Source of the DNA: Andreesenia sp964489735
Lineage (GTDB): Bacteria > Bacillota > Clostridia > Tissierellales > Gottschalkiaceae
Reading direction: 5' to 3'
Assembly (NCBI GenBank): GCA_964489735.1
Contig: CAZBAL010000026.1
Span: 1-21,748 of the forward strand
Length of the DNA stretch: 21,748 bases
Below, in pieces: positions 6,834-13,950 of this stretch (position 1 is the first letter of the stretch; each line of letters starts with the position of its first letter). The position numbers were made by a program, and so were the translations under genes. The notes beneath the pieces were generated by a model. The model had not been told where the DNA came from. It made no database searches and worked only from the letters and a program-made list of their open reading frames with translations.

Positions 6834-8489
6834 ATGAGCGAAATAGTAAAGGTACCTAGCAACTTTATAAAGACTATAATCGAAGAAGATTTAGAATCTG
6901 GAAAGCACGACAGTATAATTACCAGATTTCCTCCTGAGCCTAATGGATATCTTCATATAGGACATGCGAAATCGATAGTTTTAAATTTTGATCTTGGTGA
7001 TGAGTTCAATGGGACTACTAACCTGAGATTTGATGATACAAACCCATGTAAAGAAGAAATGGAATATGTTAAGAGCATAAAAGAAGATGTAAACTGGCTT
7101 GGATATGAGTGGGACAATCTGTTTTTTGCATCAGATTATTTTGATGAAATGTATGAGAGAGCAGTACTTCTTATCAAAAAGGGAAAGGCTTTTGTATGCG
7201 AGCTGACTGCTGAAGAGATGAGAGAATACAGAGGAACTTTGACTGAACCTGGAAAAGAAAGTCCTTACAGAAATAGAAGCATAGAGGAAAATCTCGACCT
7301 TTTTGAGAGAATGAAGGCGGGAGAATTTGAAGATGGTACTAAAGTTTTAAGAGCAAAGATTGATATGAGCTCACCTAACATAAATATGAGAGACCCTGTA
7401 ATTTACAGAATTCTTCATGAGTCTCATCACAATACAGGTGATAAATGGTGTATTTATCCGATGTATGATTATGCACATCCACTAGAGGATGCTATAGAGG
7501 GAATCACTCATTCGCTTTGCACATTAGAGTTCGAAGATCACAGACCTCTATATGATTGGTTTGTTGAAGAGTGCGAGATGGAGAAAATACCTAGACAGAT
7601 TGAGTTTGCAAGATTGAACATCACAAACACTGTTATGAGTAAGAGAAAGCTTAAGCAGCTGGTTGACAACGATATAGTTGATGGATGGGATGACCCTAGA
7701 CTTCCGACTATTTCAGGACTTAGAAGAAGAGGATATACTCCTGAATCTATTAGGGATTTCTGTAGAGAGATAGGTGTTGCTAAGAATAACTCTCTTGTTG
7801 ACAGTCAGATGCTTGAATACTTTATAAGAGAAGACCTTAAGATTAAAGCACCGAGAATGATGGCTGTAATCGATCCGTTAAAGCTTGTAATCACTAACTA
7901 TCCGGAAGATGAGTCGGAATTATTGGATGCGAGCAATAATGACGATAATGAAGAATTAGGTTCTAGAAAGCTTACTTTCTCTAGAGAACTTTATATTGAA
8001 AGAGAAGATTTTATGGAAGAACCCGTTTCTAAATACTTCAGGCTGTTTGTAGGAAATGAAGTTAGACTTAAGAATGCATATTTTGTAAAATGTCATGATT
8101 TTGTTAAGGATGAAAACGGAAATATTACAGAAATTCACTGTACTTATGATCCGGAGACTAAGAGTGGTACTGGATTTACAGGAAGAAAAGTTAAAAGCAC
8201 TATTCACTGGGTTGATGCAAAGACTGCAATACCTGCTGAATTCAGACTTTATGATAACCTTATAAACGATGAAGATGCATCGGATGATTTCCTGAATGAT
8301 ATAAATAAAAATTCATTGGAAATCAAAAATGGTTTTATGGAATCGAATATGAGCGATTTAAAACCACAAGATAAAATTCAGCTATTCAGACACGGTTATT
8401 TCAATGTTGATCCTAAATATTCAACTGATGATAAGCTTGTATTCAACAGAATTGTATCGATTAAGAGCAGATTTAAACTTAATAAATAA
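6834..8489 (+). CDS. glnS: Glutaminyl-tRNA synthetase
   Basis: This class I enzyme charges tRNA-Gln with glutamine directly. The 551-residue protein shows RFPPEPNGYLHIGHAKS near residues 21-44 (HIGH motif), the GlnRS-type RFDDTNP segment, and VMSKRKLKQLV (KMSKS equivalent, about 267) followed by GWDDPRLPTISGLRRRGYTPESI and APRMMAVIDPLKLVI. The last two segments mark GlnRS as opposed to GluRS. The C-terminal anticodon-binding beta barrels are present and the length matches the bacterial family. An in-frame ATG at 6816 is less likely: AAAGGAAG at 6819-6826 is the ribosome site for ATG 6834, 7 nt away. The gene is monocistronic, with its own promoter and terminator. Most Bacillota use GatCAB transamidation in place of GlnRS, so the gene is probably an old horizontal acquisition. 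Confidence 0.96.
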   Translation: MSEIVKVPSNFIKTIIEEDLESGKHDSIITRFPPEPNGYLHIGHAKSIVLNFDLGDEFNGTTNLRFDDTNPCKEEMEYVKSIKEDVNWLGYEWDNLFFASDYFDEMYERAVLLIKKGKAFVCELTAEEMREYRGTLTEPGKESPYRNRSIEENLDLFERMKAGEFEDGTKVLRAKIDMSSPNINMRDPVIYRILHESHHNTGDKWCIYPMYDYAHPLEDAIEGITHSLCTLEFEDHRPLYDWFVEECEMEKIPRQIEFARLNITNTVMSKRKLKQLVDNDIVDGWDDPRLPTISGLRRRGYTPESIRDFCREIGVAKNNSLVDSQMLEYFIREDLKIKAPRMMAVIDPLKLVITNYPEDESELLDASNNDDNEELGSRKLTFSRELYIEREDFMEEPVSKYFRLFVGNEVRLKNAYFVKCHDFVKDENGNITEIHCTYDPETKSGTGFTGRKVKSTIHWVDAKTAIPAEFRLYDNLINDEDASDDFLNDINKNSLEIKNGFMESNMSDLKPQDKIQLFRHGYFNVDPKYSTDDKLVFNRIVSIKSRFKLNK

Positions 8490-8503
8490 TCAATGTATAA
8501 AAT

Positions 8504-8546
8504 CTCAAGGAGAAACCAACTTATTGGCTTCTTCTTGAGTTTTTTT
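8504..8546 (+). terminator. glnS terminator
   Basis: CTCAAGgAGAAaCCAA pairs with TTGGcTTCTtCTTGAG around the loop CTTA. The stem runs 8504-8539 with one G-T pair and one mismatch, followed by seven T (8540-8546). It begins 14 bp after the glnS stop codon. Confidence 0.85.
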
Positions 8547-8559
8547 GCTAAAAAAGAGA

Positions 8560-8606
8560 TTGTATAAAAAGAAATAATTATACAAAATAAAGTTGACATT
8601 ATACAT
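8560..8606. promoter_or_regulatory. Candidate operator overlapping the argC promoter
   Basis: A perfect inverted repeat TTGTATAA (8560-8567) / TTATACAA (8578-8585) lies just upstream of the -35. A further TTATACAT (8599-8606) sits between -35 and -10. The two TTATACA copies are exactly 21 bp apart, the centre-to-centre spacing of tandem ArgR boxes. Binding by an ArgR-type repressor is inference, since the half-sites do not match the TGAAT/ATTCA consensus. Confidence 0.4.
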
Positions 8607-8621
8607 TTGGAGGAGTATACT
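8593..8621 (+). promoter_or_regulatory. argC promoter
   Basis: A perfect TTGACA (8593-8598), a 17-bp spacer and TATACT (8616-8621). The predicted start near 8628 gives a leader of about 80 nt before ATG 8710. Being near consensus, it probably depends on repression for control. Confidence 0.75.
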
Positions 8622-8660
8622 TTATTATATAATTTGATGGAAACTTTATTACATATAAGT

Positions 8661-8685
8661 ATATTATGTATAACCATATTATGTA
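8661..8685. repeat. Two direct copies of ATATTATGTA in the argC leader
   Basis: ATATTATGTA occurs at 8661-8670 and again at 8676-8685, 15 bp apart, in the untranslated leader just before the argC ribosome site. It could be a protein or RNA contact site, or chance in AT-rich DNA. Confidence 0.4.
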
Positions 8686-8709
8686 GAAAAAATCAGGAAG
8701 GTGAATTCA

Positions 8710-9759
8710 ATGATTAAGGCAGGAGTAATTGGTGCAACAGGGTATGTGGGGACTGAACTTATCAGATTACTGAAAAAACATAAAGATGTGGAGATTACTC
8801 ATATAACTTCTAGATCGTATGATGGTCAGAAGTATGATGATATATATGAAAACTATAGAGAAGTTTTTCAATTAGAATGTACTAATAAGGAAGTTTCAGA
8901 GATAGCTGAAGAGGTTGACGTTTTATTTTTAGCGCTTCCTCATGGAATAGCTTCTAAGCAGATTGATAAGAGCATATTGGATAAAACAAAAGTAATAGAT
9001 ATGGGTGCAGATTACAGACTTAGCGATGTAGATGTTTATGAAAAATGGTATAACACAGATCACGGCTCTGTAGATGTACTTGAGGAGGCTGTTTATGGTC
9101 TTCCAGAAATGTACAGAGATGAAATAAAAGATGCAAGAATAGTTGCCAATCCAGGATGTTATCCTACAAGCAGCATTCTTTCAGTTTTACCTTTAGTAAA
9201 AGAGGGACTGATAAATTTAGAAACTCTTGTTATAGATGCAAAATCAGGTGTAACAGGGGCGGGTAGATCGGTTAATCTTCCTACTCACTTCACAGAATGC
9301 AATGAGAGTTTTAAGGCTTACAGTATTGCGTCTCATAGACATACACCGGAGATAGAAGAGCAGCTTAGCAAATCTTCTAAAACTGGTGAGGAGATACTGC
9401 TTAATTTCACTCCTCATTTAGTTCCTATGAACAGAGGAATTTTAACAACTTCTTATGCAAAACTTAAAGAGAAGAAGACTTATCAGGAAATAAAAGATAT
9501 ATACAACAAGTATTTTGGTGAAGAGTACTTTGTAAGAGTTACTAAAGAGAATATTTTCCCGGAAACAAAATGGGTAAAAGGTTCTAATTTCTGTGATATA
9601 GGAATTAAAGTTGATGAGAGAACAGGAAGAGTAATAGTCATTGGTGCTATAGATAATATGATAAAAGGTTCAGCAGGTCAGGCAATTCAGAATATGAATA
9701 TAATGTTTGGACTTGATGAAAAAGAGGGATTAGAAGACGTTTCGATTTTCCCAATCTAA
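8710..9759 (+). CDS. argC: N-acetyl-gamma-glutamyl-phosphate reductase
   Basis: ArgC reduces N-acetylglutamyl phosphate to N-acetylglutamate semialdehyde with NADPH, the third step of ornithine synthesis, in the cytoplasm. The 349-residue product starts with a Rossmann fold GVIGATGYVGTELIRLL (glycines 8, 11 and 14). The catalytic cysteine is C150 in VANPGCYPTSS. DAKSGVTGAGR and SHRHTPEIEEQL are also typical, and the C-terminus carries the GSAGQAIQNMNIMFGL signature. ATG 8710 is chosen over in-frame GTG 8701 because GGAAGGTG ends about 6 nt before it. It is the first gene of an argCJBD cluster and has its own strong promoter. Confidence 0.96.
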   Translation: MIKAGVIGATGYVGTELIRLLKKHKDVEITHITSRSYDGQKYDDIYENYREVFQLECTNKEVSEIAEEVDVLFLALPHGIASKQIDKSILDKTKVIDMGADYRLSDVDVYEKWYNTDHGSVDVLEEAVYGLPEMYRDEIKDARIVANPGCYPTSSILSVLPLVKEGLINLETLVIDAKSGVTGAGRSVNLPTHFTECNESFKAYSIASHRHTPEIEEQLSKSSKTGEEILLNFTPHLVPMNRGILTTSYAKLKEKKTYQEIKDIYNKYFGEEYFVRVTKENIFPETKWVKGSNFCDIGIKVDERTGRVIVIGAIDNMIKGSAGQAIQNMNIMFGLDEKEGLEDVSIFPI

Positions 9760-9790
9760 AAATTTTTAGATATATAAGAGTGTTTAGAAG

Positions 9791-9821
9791 TTGTATACTC
9801 GTAAAATTATTAGCTATACAA
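9791..9821. promoter_or_regulatory. Inverted repeat in the argC-argJ gap
   Basis: TTGTATA (9791-9797) and TATACAA (9815-9821) form a perfect 7-bp inverted repeat with a 17-bp spacer, in the 126-bp gap between argC and argJ. The half-sites match those at the argC promoter. The same bases could also act as a weak promoter (TTGTAT, 18 bp, TATACA). Confidence 0.35.
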
Positions 9822-9885
9822 TTTTATATAGGCATACACAGACTAGTCTAATAGATAGTAGAAAGCTAAGAATGAGGTGAAATAT

Positions 9886-11106
9886 ATGAAGAAGGTAGAA
9901 GGTGGAGTGACTAATGCCGTTGGATTTAAAGCGACAGGTTACTTTTCAGGAATTCGTAAGAAGAAAGATGACACAGCATTAATATATTCTGAAAAACCAT
10001 GTACTGCTGCAGGAGTATTTACTAAAAATACTGTAAAAGCTGCTCCAGTGCTTTATGATATGGATATAATAAAAAATTCTGAATATGTAAAGGCGATAAT
10101 AGTTAATAGTGGGAATGCAAATGCTTGTACTGGAGACCAAGGTTTAGTAGATGCTAAAAAAATGGGGGAAGTGACAGCAGAGTGTCTTGGTATAAAGACT
10201 GAGGAAGTTTTAGTTTCTTCAACAGGTGTAATCGGAGTTCCATTGCCTGTAGATAAGATAATTGAAGGAACAAAAGCTAACTGGGAAACACTTGGGTCAT
10301 CAAAAGAAGATAGCATCAAAGCTGCAGAAGCAATAATGACTACGGATACTTTCTCTAAATCATACGCGATAGAGACTGAGATAGATGGAAAGACTGTAAA
10401 TATTGGTGGAATAGCAAAGGGATCTGGAATGATTCATCCGAATATGGGAACTATGCTAGGATATGTGACTACTGATGCTTCTATTTCTAAGGAAATGCTT
10501 CAGAAGGCGCTTTTAGACAGCACTCAGGACAGTTATAATATGATTTCTGTTGATGGTGACACTAGCACTAATGATACTGTAATAGTATTAGCAAACGGAG
10601 AAGCGGGAAATGAACTTATAGATTCAGAGAATGAGTCGTATAAAAAGTTTGTAGAGGCCCTTCATGAAGTTAATTTAGGACTTGCAAAGCTTATAATTAA
10701 AGATGGTGAAGGTGCAGGGAAGTTCATTGAGGTCACAATTACAGGAGCAGATACGAAGGAAAATGCCAGAACTCTAGCAAAATCTGTTATAAACTCAAGT
10801 CTTGTTAAAGCTGCATTCTTTGGAGAAGATGCGAACTGGGGTAGAATAGTTTGTGCATTAGGATATACTGAGATAGAATTTGATCTTAATAAGACAAATA
10901 TATATTTCACATCTGATGGTAAGAGAGTAGATTTAATGGAAAAAGGAAATCCTCTTGAATTCTCTGAAGAGCAGGCGAAGAGCGTTCTTTCAGCAGATGA
11001 GATAGTGGTAATTATTGAGCTTGGCGAAGGAAATGAAACAGCAACGGCATGGGGCTGCGATCTTAGCTATGACTATGTAAAAATAAATGCAGATTATAGA
11101 ACTTAA
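9886..11106 (+). CDS. argJ: Bifunctional ornithine acetyltransferase / N-acetylglutamate synthase
   Basis: ArgJ moves the acetyl group from N-acetylornithine to glutamate, closing the cyclic arginine pathway; many homologues can also use acetyl-CoA. The precursor of 406 residues cuts itself into alpha and beta chains before a threonine. The site is visible as KGSGMIHPNMGTMLGY, with T189 as the predicted nucleophile. The usual residue before the threonine is alanine and here it is glycine. Other signatures are IVNSGNANACTG, the ISVDGDTSTNDTV segment and FGEDANWGRI near the C-terminus. ATG 9886 is preferred over GTG 9877, since TGAGGTG (9873-9879) is its ribosome site. No argE or argA is needed with this enzyme, and neither is seen. 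Confidence 0.96.
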   Translation: MKKVEGGVTNAVGFKATGYFSGIRKKKDDTALIYSEKPCTAAGVFTKNTVKAAPVLYDMDIIKNSEYVKAIIVNSGNANACTGDQGLVDAKKMGEVTAECLGIKTEEVLVSSTGVIGVPLPVDKIIEGTKANWETLGSSKEDSIKAAEAIMTTDTFSKSYAIETEIDGKTVNIGGIAKGSGMIHPNMGTMLGYVTTDASISKEMLQKALLDSTQDSYNMISVDGDTSTNDTVIVLANGEAGNELIDSENESYKKFVEALHEVNLGLAKLIIKDGEGAGKFIEVTITGADTKENARTLAKSVINSSLVKAAFFGEDANWGRIVCALGYTEIEFDLNKTNIYFTSDGKRVDLMEKGNPLEFSEEQAKSVLSADEIVVIIELGEGNETATAWGCDLSYDYVKINADYRT

Positions 11107-11157
11107 TAATATGATTAAATAAACAGCATATAATATAGAGGAAAAAGAGGGAAATTA

Positions 11158-12024
11158 ATGAAGGAGCATATAGATAAAGCAAAAGTGCTTATAGAGGCGA
11201 TACCTTATATCAAATCGTTTAGAAATAAGACTGTTGTAATAAAATATGGTGGCAGTGCGATGGTTGATGAGAATATAAAAAAAATGATGATTCAGGATAT
11301 CGCACTTTTCAGACTCATAGGAATTAATATTGTGGTTGTTCATGGAGGAGGTCCTTTCATTAATGAGACTCTGGACAGAATGAACAAAAAACCAATATTC
11401 AAGGAAGGACTTAGAGTTACTGATAGTGAAACTATGGAAATTGTAGAGATGGTTCTATCGGGGAAAGTTAACAAGAATATTGTGAATGATATACAGAAGA
11501 TGGATTTAAAGGCAGTTGGAATAAGCGGTAAAGATGGTATGACACTTACTGCCAGAAAGCTCAAGAGAGAAGATGGAATTGATCTCGGCTATGTAGGAGA
11601 GATTACGGAGGTTGACTCTGCACTTATTGATGGTTTGGTTAATGGCGGTGTTATACCAGTTGTTGCACCTATTGGACGAGACAGTGACGGCAACACTTAT
11701 AATATAAATGCAGACTATGCAGCTGTTGCAGTTGCAGCAAAGCTTAAGGCTCAAAAACTCGTATTCGTTACAGATGTAAAGGGTGTTATGCGAGATGTAA
11801 ATGATCCTGACTCTCTGATTTCTTATATGAATGTTGATGAAGCAAGAGAAAATATAAAAAATGGTATCATATCGGGTGGCATGATACCAAAAGTTGAATG
11901 TTGTATAGATGCAGTTGAAGAAGGGGTAAATACTGTCCACATAATAGATGGAACACTTGAGCATAGTATGCTTTTAGAGATATTTACTCAGTCTGGAATA
12001 GGAACTATGTTCGGTAAAGAATAG
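11158..12024 (+). CDS. argB: Acetylglutamate kinase
   Basis: ArgB phosphorylates N-acetylglutamate with ATP, the second step of ornithine synthesis and the usual point of feedback control in organisms with ArgJ. The 288-residue protein is an amino acid kinase fold with VVIKYGGSAM (K29, G31, G32), VVVHGGGPFINE, an NINADYAAVAVA segment that contacts substrate, and FVTDVKGVM. The N-terminal stretch KAKVLIEAIPYIKSFRNK before the first strand corresponds to the extra helix found in arginine-inhibited, hexameric family members. Feedback inhibition by arginine is therefore likely, though inferred. It starts 51 nt after argJ with an AGAGGG site and is followed 25 nt later by argD. Confidence 0.96.
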   Translation: MKEHIDKAKVLIEAIPYIKSFRNKTVVIKYGGSAMVDENIKKMMIQDIALFRLIGINIVVVHGGGPFINETLDRMNKKPIFKEGLRVTDSETMEIVEMVLSGKVNKNIVNDIQKMDLKAVGISGKDGMTLTARKLKREDGIDLGYVGEITEVDSALIDGLVNGGVIPVVAPIGRDSDGNTYNINADYAAVAVAAKLKAQKLVFVTDVKGVMRDVNDPDSLISYMNVDEARENIKNGIISGGMIPKVECCIDAVEEGVNTVHIIDGTLEHSMLLEIFTQSGIGTMFGKE

Positions 12025-12049
12025 AAGGAATAAGAAGGGATGATAGTCA

Positions 12050-13243
12050 ATGCAAGATTTAGTAGCTAAAGGGCAACAGTATATAATGAGAACTTATGCG
12101 TCATTTCCTGTAGTTATTGAAAAGGGGAAAGGTTCTTTGTTATACGATGCAGAAGGAAAAGAATATCTTGATTTTGTGTCTGGAATAGCTGTAAACGCAT
12201 TAGGGTATGATAATGAAAAGCTTAAAACTGCTGTTTATGACCAGTTTTCAAAAGTTCATCATGTATCTAATCTTTATTTAAATGAACCAAATATAAAATT
12301 GGCGGAAAAAATTGTAAAAAATACAGCTTTTGATAAAGTGTTTTTCTGTAATTCAGGAACAGAATCTGTTGAAGCGGCACTTAAATTGGCTAGAAAATAT
12401 GGAAGTATGAACCATGGGAAAGACAGATATGAGATAGTTGCAATGAATCACTCTTTCCACGGAAGAACAATAGGGTCGGTAACCGTTACAGGACAGCCAA
12501 AATACCACGAAGGATTCGGACCATTACTTCCAGGTGTAAAAAATGCTGATTACAATGATATAGAGAGTTTGAAGTCTCAGATAAATGAGAATACTTGTGC
12601 GGTTATCATGGAAGTTGTTCAAGGAGAAGGTGGAGTTTATCCGGCTGATAAAGAGTATATAGAAGAAGTGAGAAAGATATGTACAGATAATGATATAGCA
12701 CTAATTTTCGATGAGGTTCAAACTGGTGTAGGAAGAACGGGAGAACTTTTTGCTTACCAAATACATGGTGTAGAGCCTGATATTCTTTGTACCGCTAAAG
12801 GTATAGCTGGTGGGATACCAATGGGAGCCATGATGGCAAAAGAGAAGTTTGCCGAGGCTTTTGAACCTGGAAACCATGCATCTACATTTGGAGGAAATCC
12901 TATAGCATCAGCAGCTGCACTAGTGGTTTTTGAAGAGCTTATAGATAACAACCTGGTTGATAATGCTAAAAAACAAGGAAAGCTTCTAAAAAGCAAGCTA
13001 GAAGAGCTTAAAGATAAGTATGATGTTATCAAAGATATCAGAGGATATGGACTGATGCTGGGAATGGAAGTGGATCAGGAAAAACTGAAGGAAATATTGA
13101 ATAAATGTACAGAAAATGGACTTCTAATAATAAGTGCAGGAACAAATGTTGTAAGATTTGTTCCACCTCTTATAATTAAAGAGGAAGAAGTACTGAAAGC
13201 AGTTGAAATACTAGATAAGAGTCTGGAAGAGATAAGCAAGTAG
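12050..13243 (+). CDS. argD: Acetylornithine aminotransferase
   Basis: ArgD is a class III PLP-dependent aminotransferase that converts N-acetylglutamate semialdehyde to N-acetylornithine with glutamate as amino donor. The 397-residue protein has the family length. Signatures are YLDFVSGIAVNALGY, NSGTESVEAALKLAR, the PLP-contacting LIFDEVQTGVGRTG, the Schiff-base lysine K250 in TAKGIAGGIPMGAM, and STFGGNPIASAAA. ATG 12050 has AAGGGA about 9 nt upstream. It is the last gene of the arg cluster, and a palindromic terminator follows. Some family members also act on succinyl-diaminopimelate or ornithine; the gene cluster favours the arginine role. Confidence 0.95.
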   Translation: MQDLVAKGQQYIMRTYASFPVVIEKGKGSLLYDAEGKEYLDFVSGIAVNALGYDNEKLKTAVYDQFSKVHHVSNLYLNEPNIKLAEKIVKNTAFDKVFFCNSGTESVEAALKLARKYGSMNHGKDRYEIVAMNHSFHGRTIGSVTVTGQPKYHEGFGPLLPGVKNADYNDIESLKSQINENTCAVIMEVVQGEGGVYPADKEYIEEVRKICTDNDIALIFDEVQTGVGRTGELFAYQIHGVEPDILCTAKGIAGGIPMGAMMAKEKFAEAFEPGNHASTFGGNPIASAAALVVFEELIDNNLVDNAKKQGKLLKSKLEELKDKYDVIKDIRGYGLMLGMEVDQEKLKEILNKCTENGLLIISAGTNVVRFVPPLIIKEEEVLKAVEILDKSLEEISK

Positions 13244-13287
13244 TGTTTCAGCATATACTATATAAAAACAAATAGTGTTAATAAATA

Positions 13288-13329
13288 TAAAAAGGTGTTA
13301 ATGTCAGTACTGACATTAACACCTTTTTA
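13288..13329. terminator. Perfect 42-bp palindrome, bidirectional terminator
   Basis: Bases 13288-13308 are the exact reverse complement of 13309-13329, centred on CAGTACTG, with A runs on the left and T runs on the right. It lies between the convergent argD and pgpA-like genes, 44 bp after argD and 40 bp after the minus-strand stop. It can therefore end transcripts from both sides. Confidence 0.85.
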
Positions 13330-13369
13330 GTATGTTTCAACATATATTCTATATAACTATAATCTGAAA

Positions 13370-13921
13370 TTATTCAGAGTCGGTCTCAACAGGTATTTCA
13401 TAAGATAAGTTTGAGAAAATATTTACTCTCGCTTTTGGTTTTTTAGAATGGGCAAGCTTAGCAGCCGCTGCAGCTGCGACTGCACATATAAGGTCATCAA
13501 TAAAAGTTGTTACAGCTGCACCTGTTTTTGCATACTGATTGAGCTCCCCGACAATTCTAGGTTTAATCTTGTCTAAATATCCAAAGTTTGTAATTCCGAT
13601 TGAACCGTATAGATTGGCTATACCAACAGCTATAACTTCATCAAGACCGAATAGTCCTTTATCCCTGCATATCAATGTATTAAGTGGGTCCTCAAATAGC
13701 CCTCTTTCAGCGAATATATCCAACTGGATAGCAAATAGCGCTGTCATCTGAACTTCACGTTTTTTGAGAACCGAATTAACTGCTTCTATACAGTCATCCA
13801 TGTTTATATATACATAATTTTCCTGAATATCATAAACAATTTCAGCAATAGACTCTACGGTCACATGTCTTTCTTCAAGTTTTCTTATTAATTCCGCTTC
13901 TTCTATAATCAAAAGATTCAT
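13370..13921 (-). CDS. Phosphatidylglycerophosphatase A family protein (YutG-like)
   Basis: The 183-residue protein matches the YutG branch of the PgpA family, which is linked to removal of phosphate from phosphatidylglycerophosphate. Recognisable stretches are RHVTVESIAEIVYDIQ, AVNSVLKKREVQ, GLFGLDEVIAVGIANLYGSI followed by GITNFGYLDKIKP, and the acidic FIDDLICAVAAAAAAKLAH. Unlike E. coli PgpA it lacks clear membrane helices. The ATG at 13921-13919 directly abuts the only ribosome site (TTAGGAG), leaving no spacer. TTG at 13912 lies 9 nt from that site and may be the real start, which would shorten the protein by three residues. It is the second gene of a minus-strand pair, 29 bp after the nucleoside kinase. 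The substrate has not been settled for this branch. Confidence 0.85.
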   Translation of the reverse strand: MNLLIIEEAELIRKLEERHVTVESIAEIVYDIQENYVYINMDDCIEAVNSVLKKREVQMTALFAIQLDIFAERGLFEDPLNTLICRDKGLFGLDEVIAVGIANLYGSIGITNFGYLDKIKPRIVGELNQYAKTGAAVTTFIDDLICAVAAAAAAKLAHSKKPKARVNIFSNLSYEIPVETDSE

Positions 13922-13950
13922 CTCCTAACAGTTTAAATTATAATTTATTT

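Noticed and set aside
11506..11964. Minus-strand open frame of 152 codons inside argB
   Set aside because: Antisense to argB, rich in Cys, Tyr, Asn and Ile as expected from reversed codons; no support for expression.
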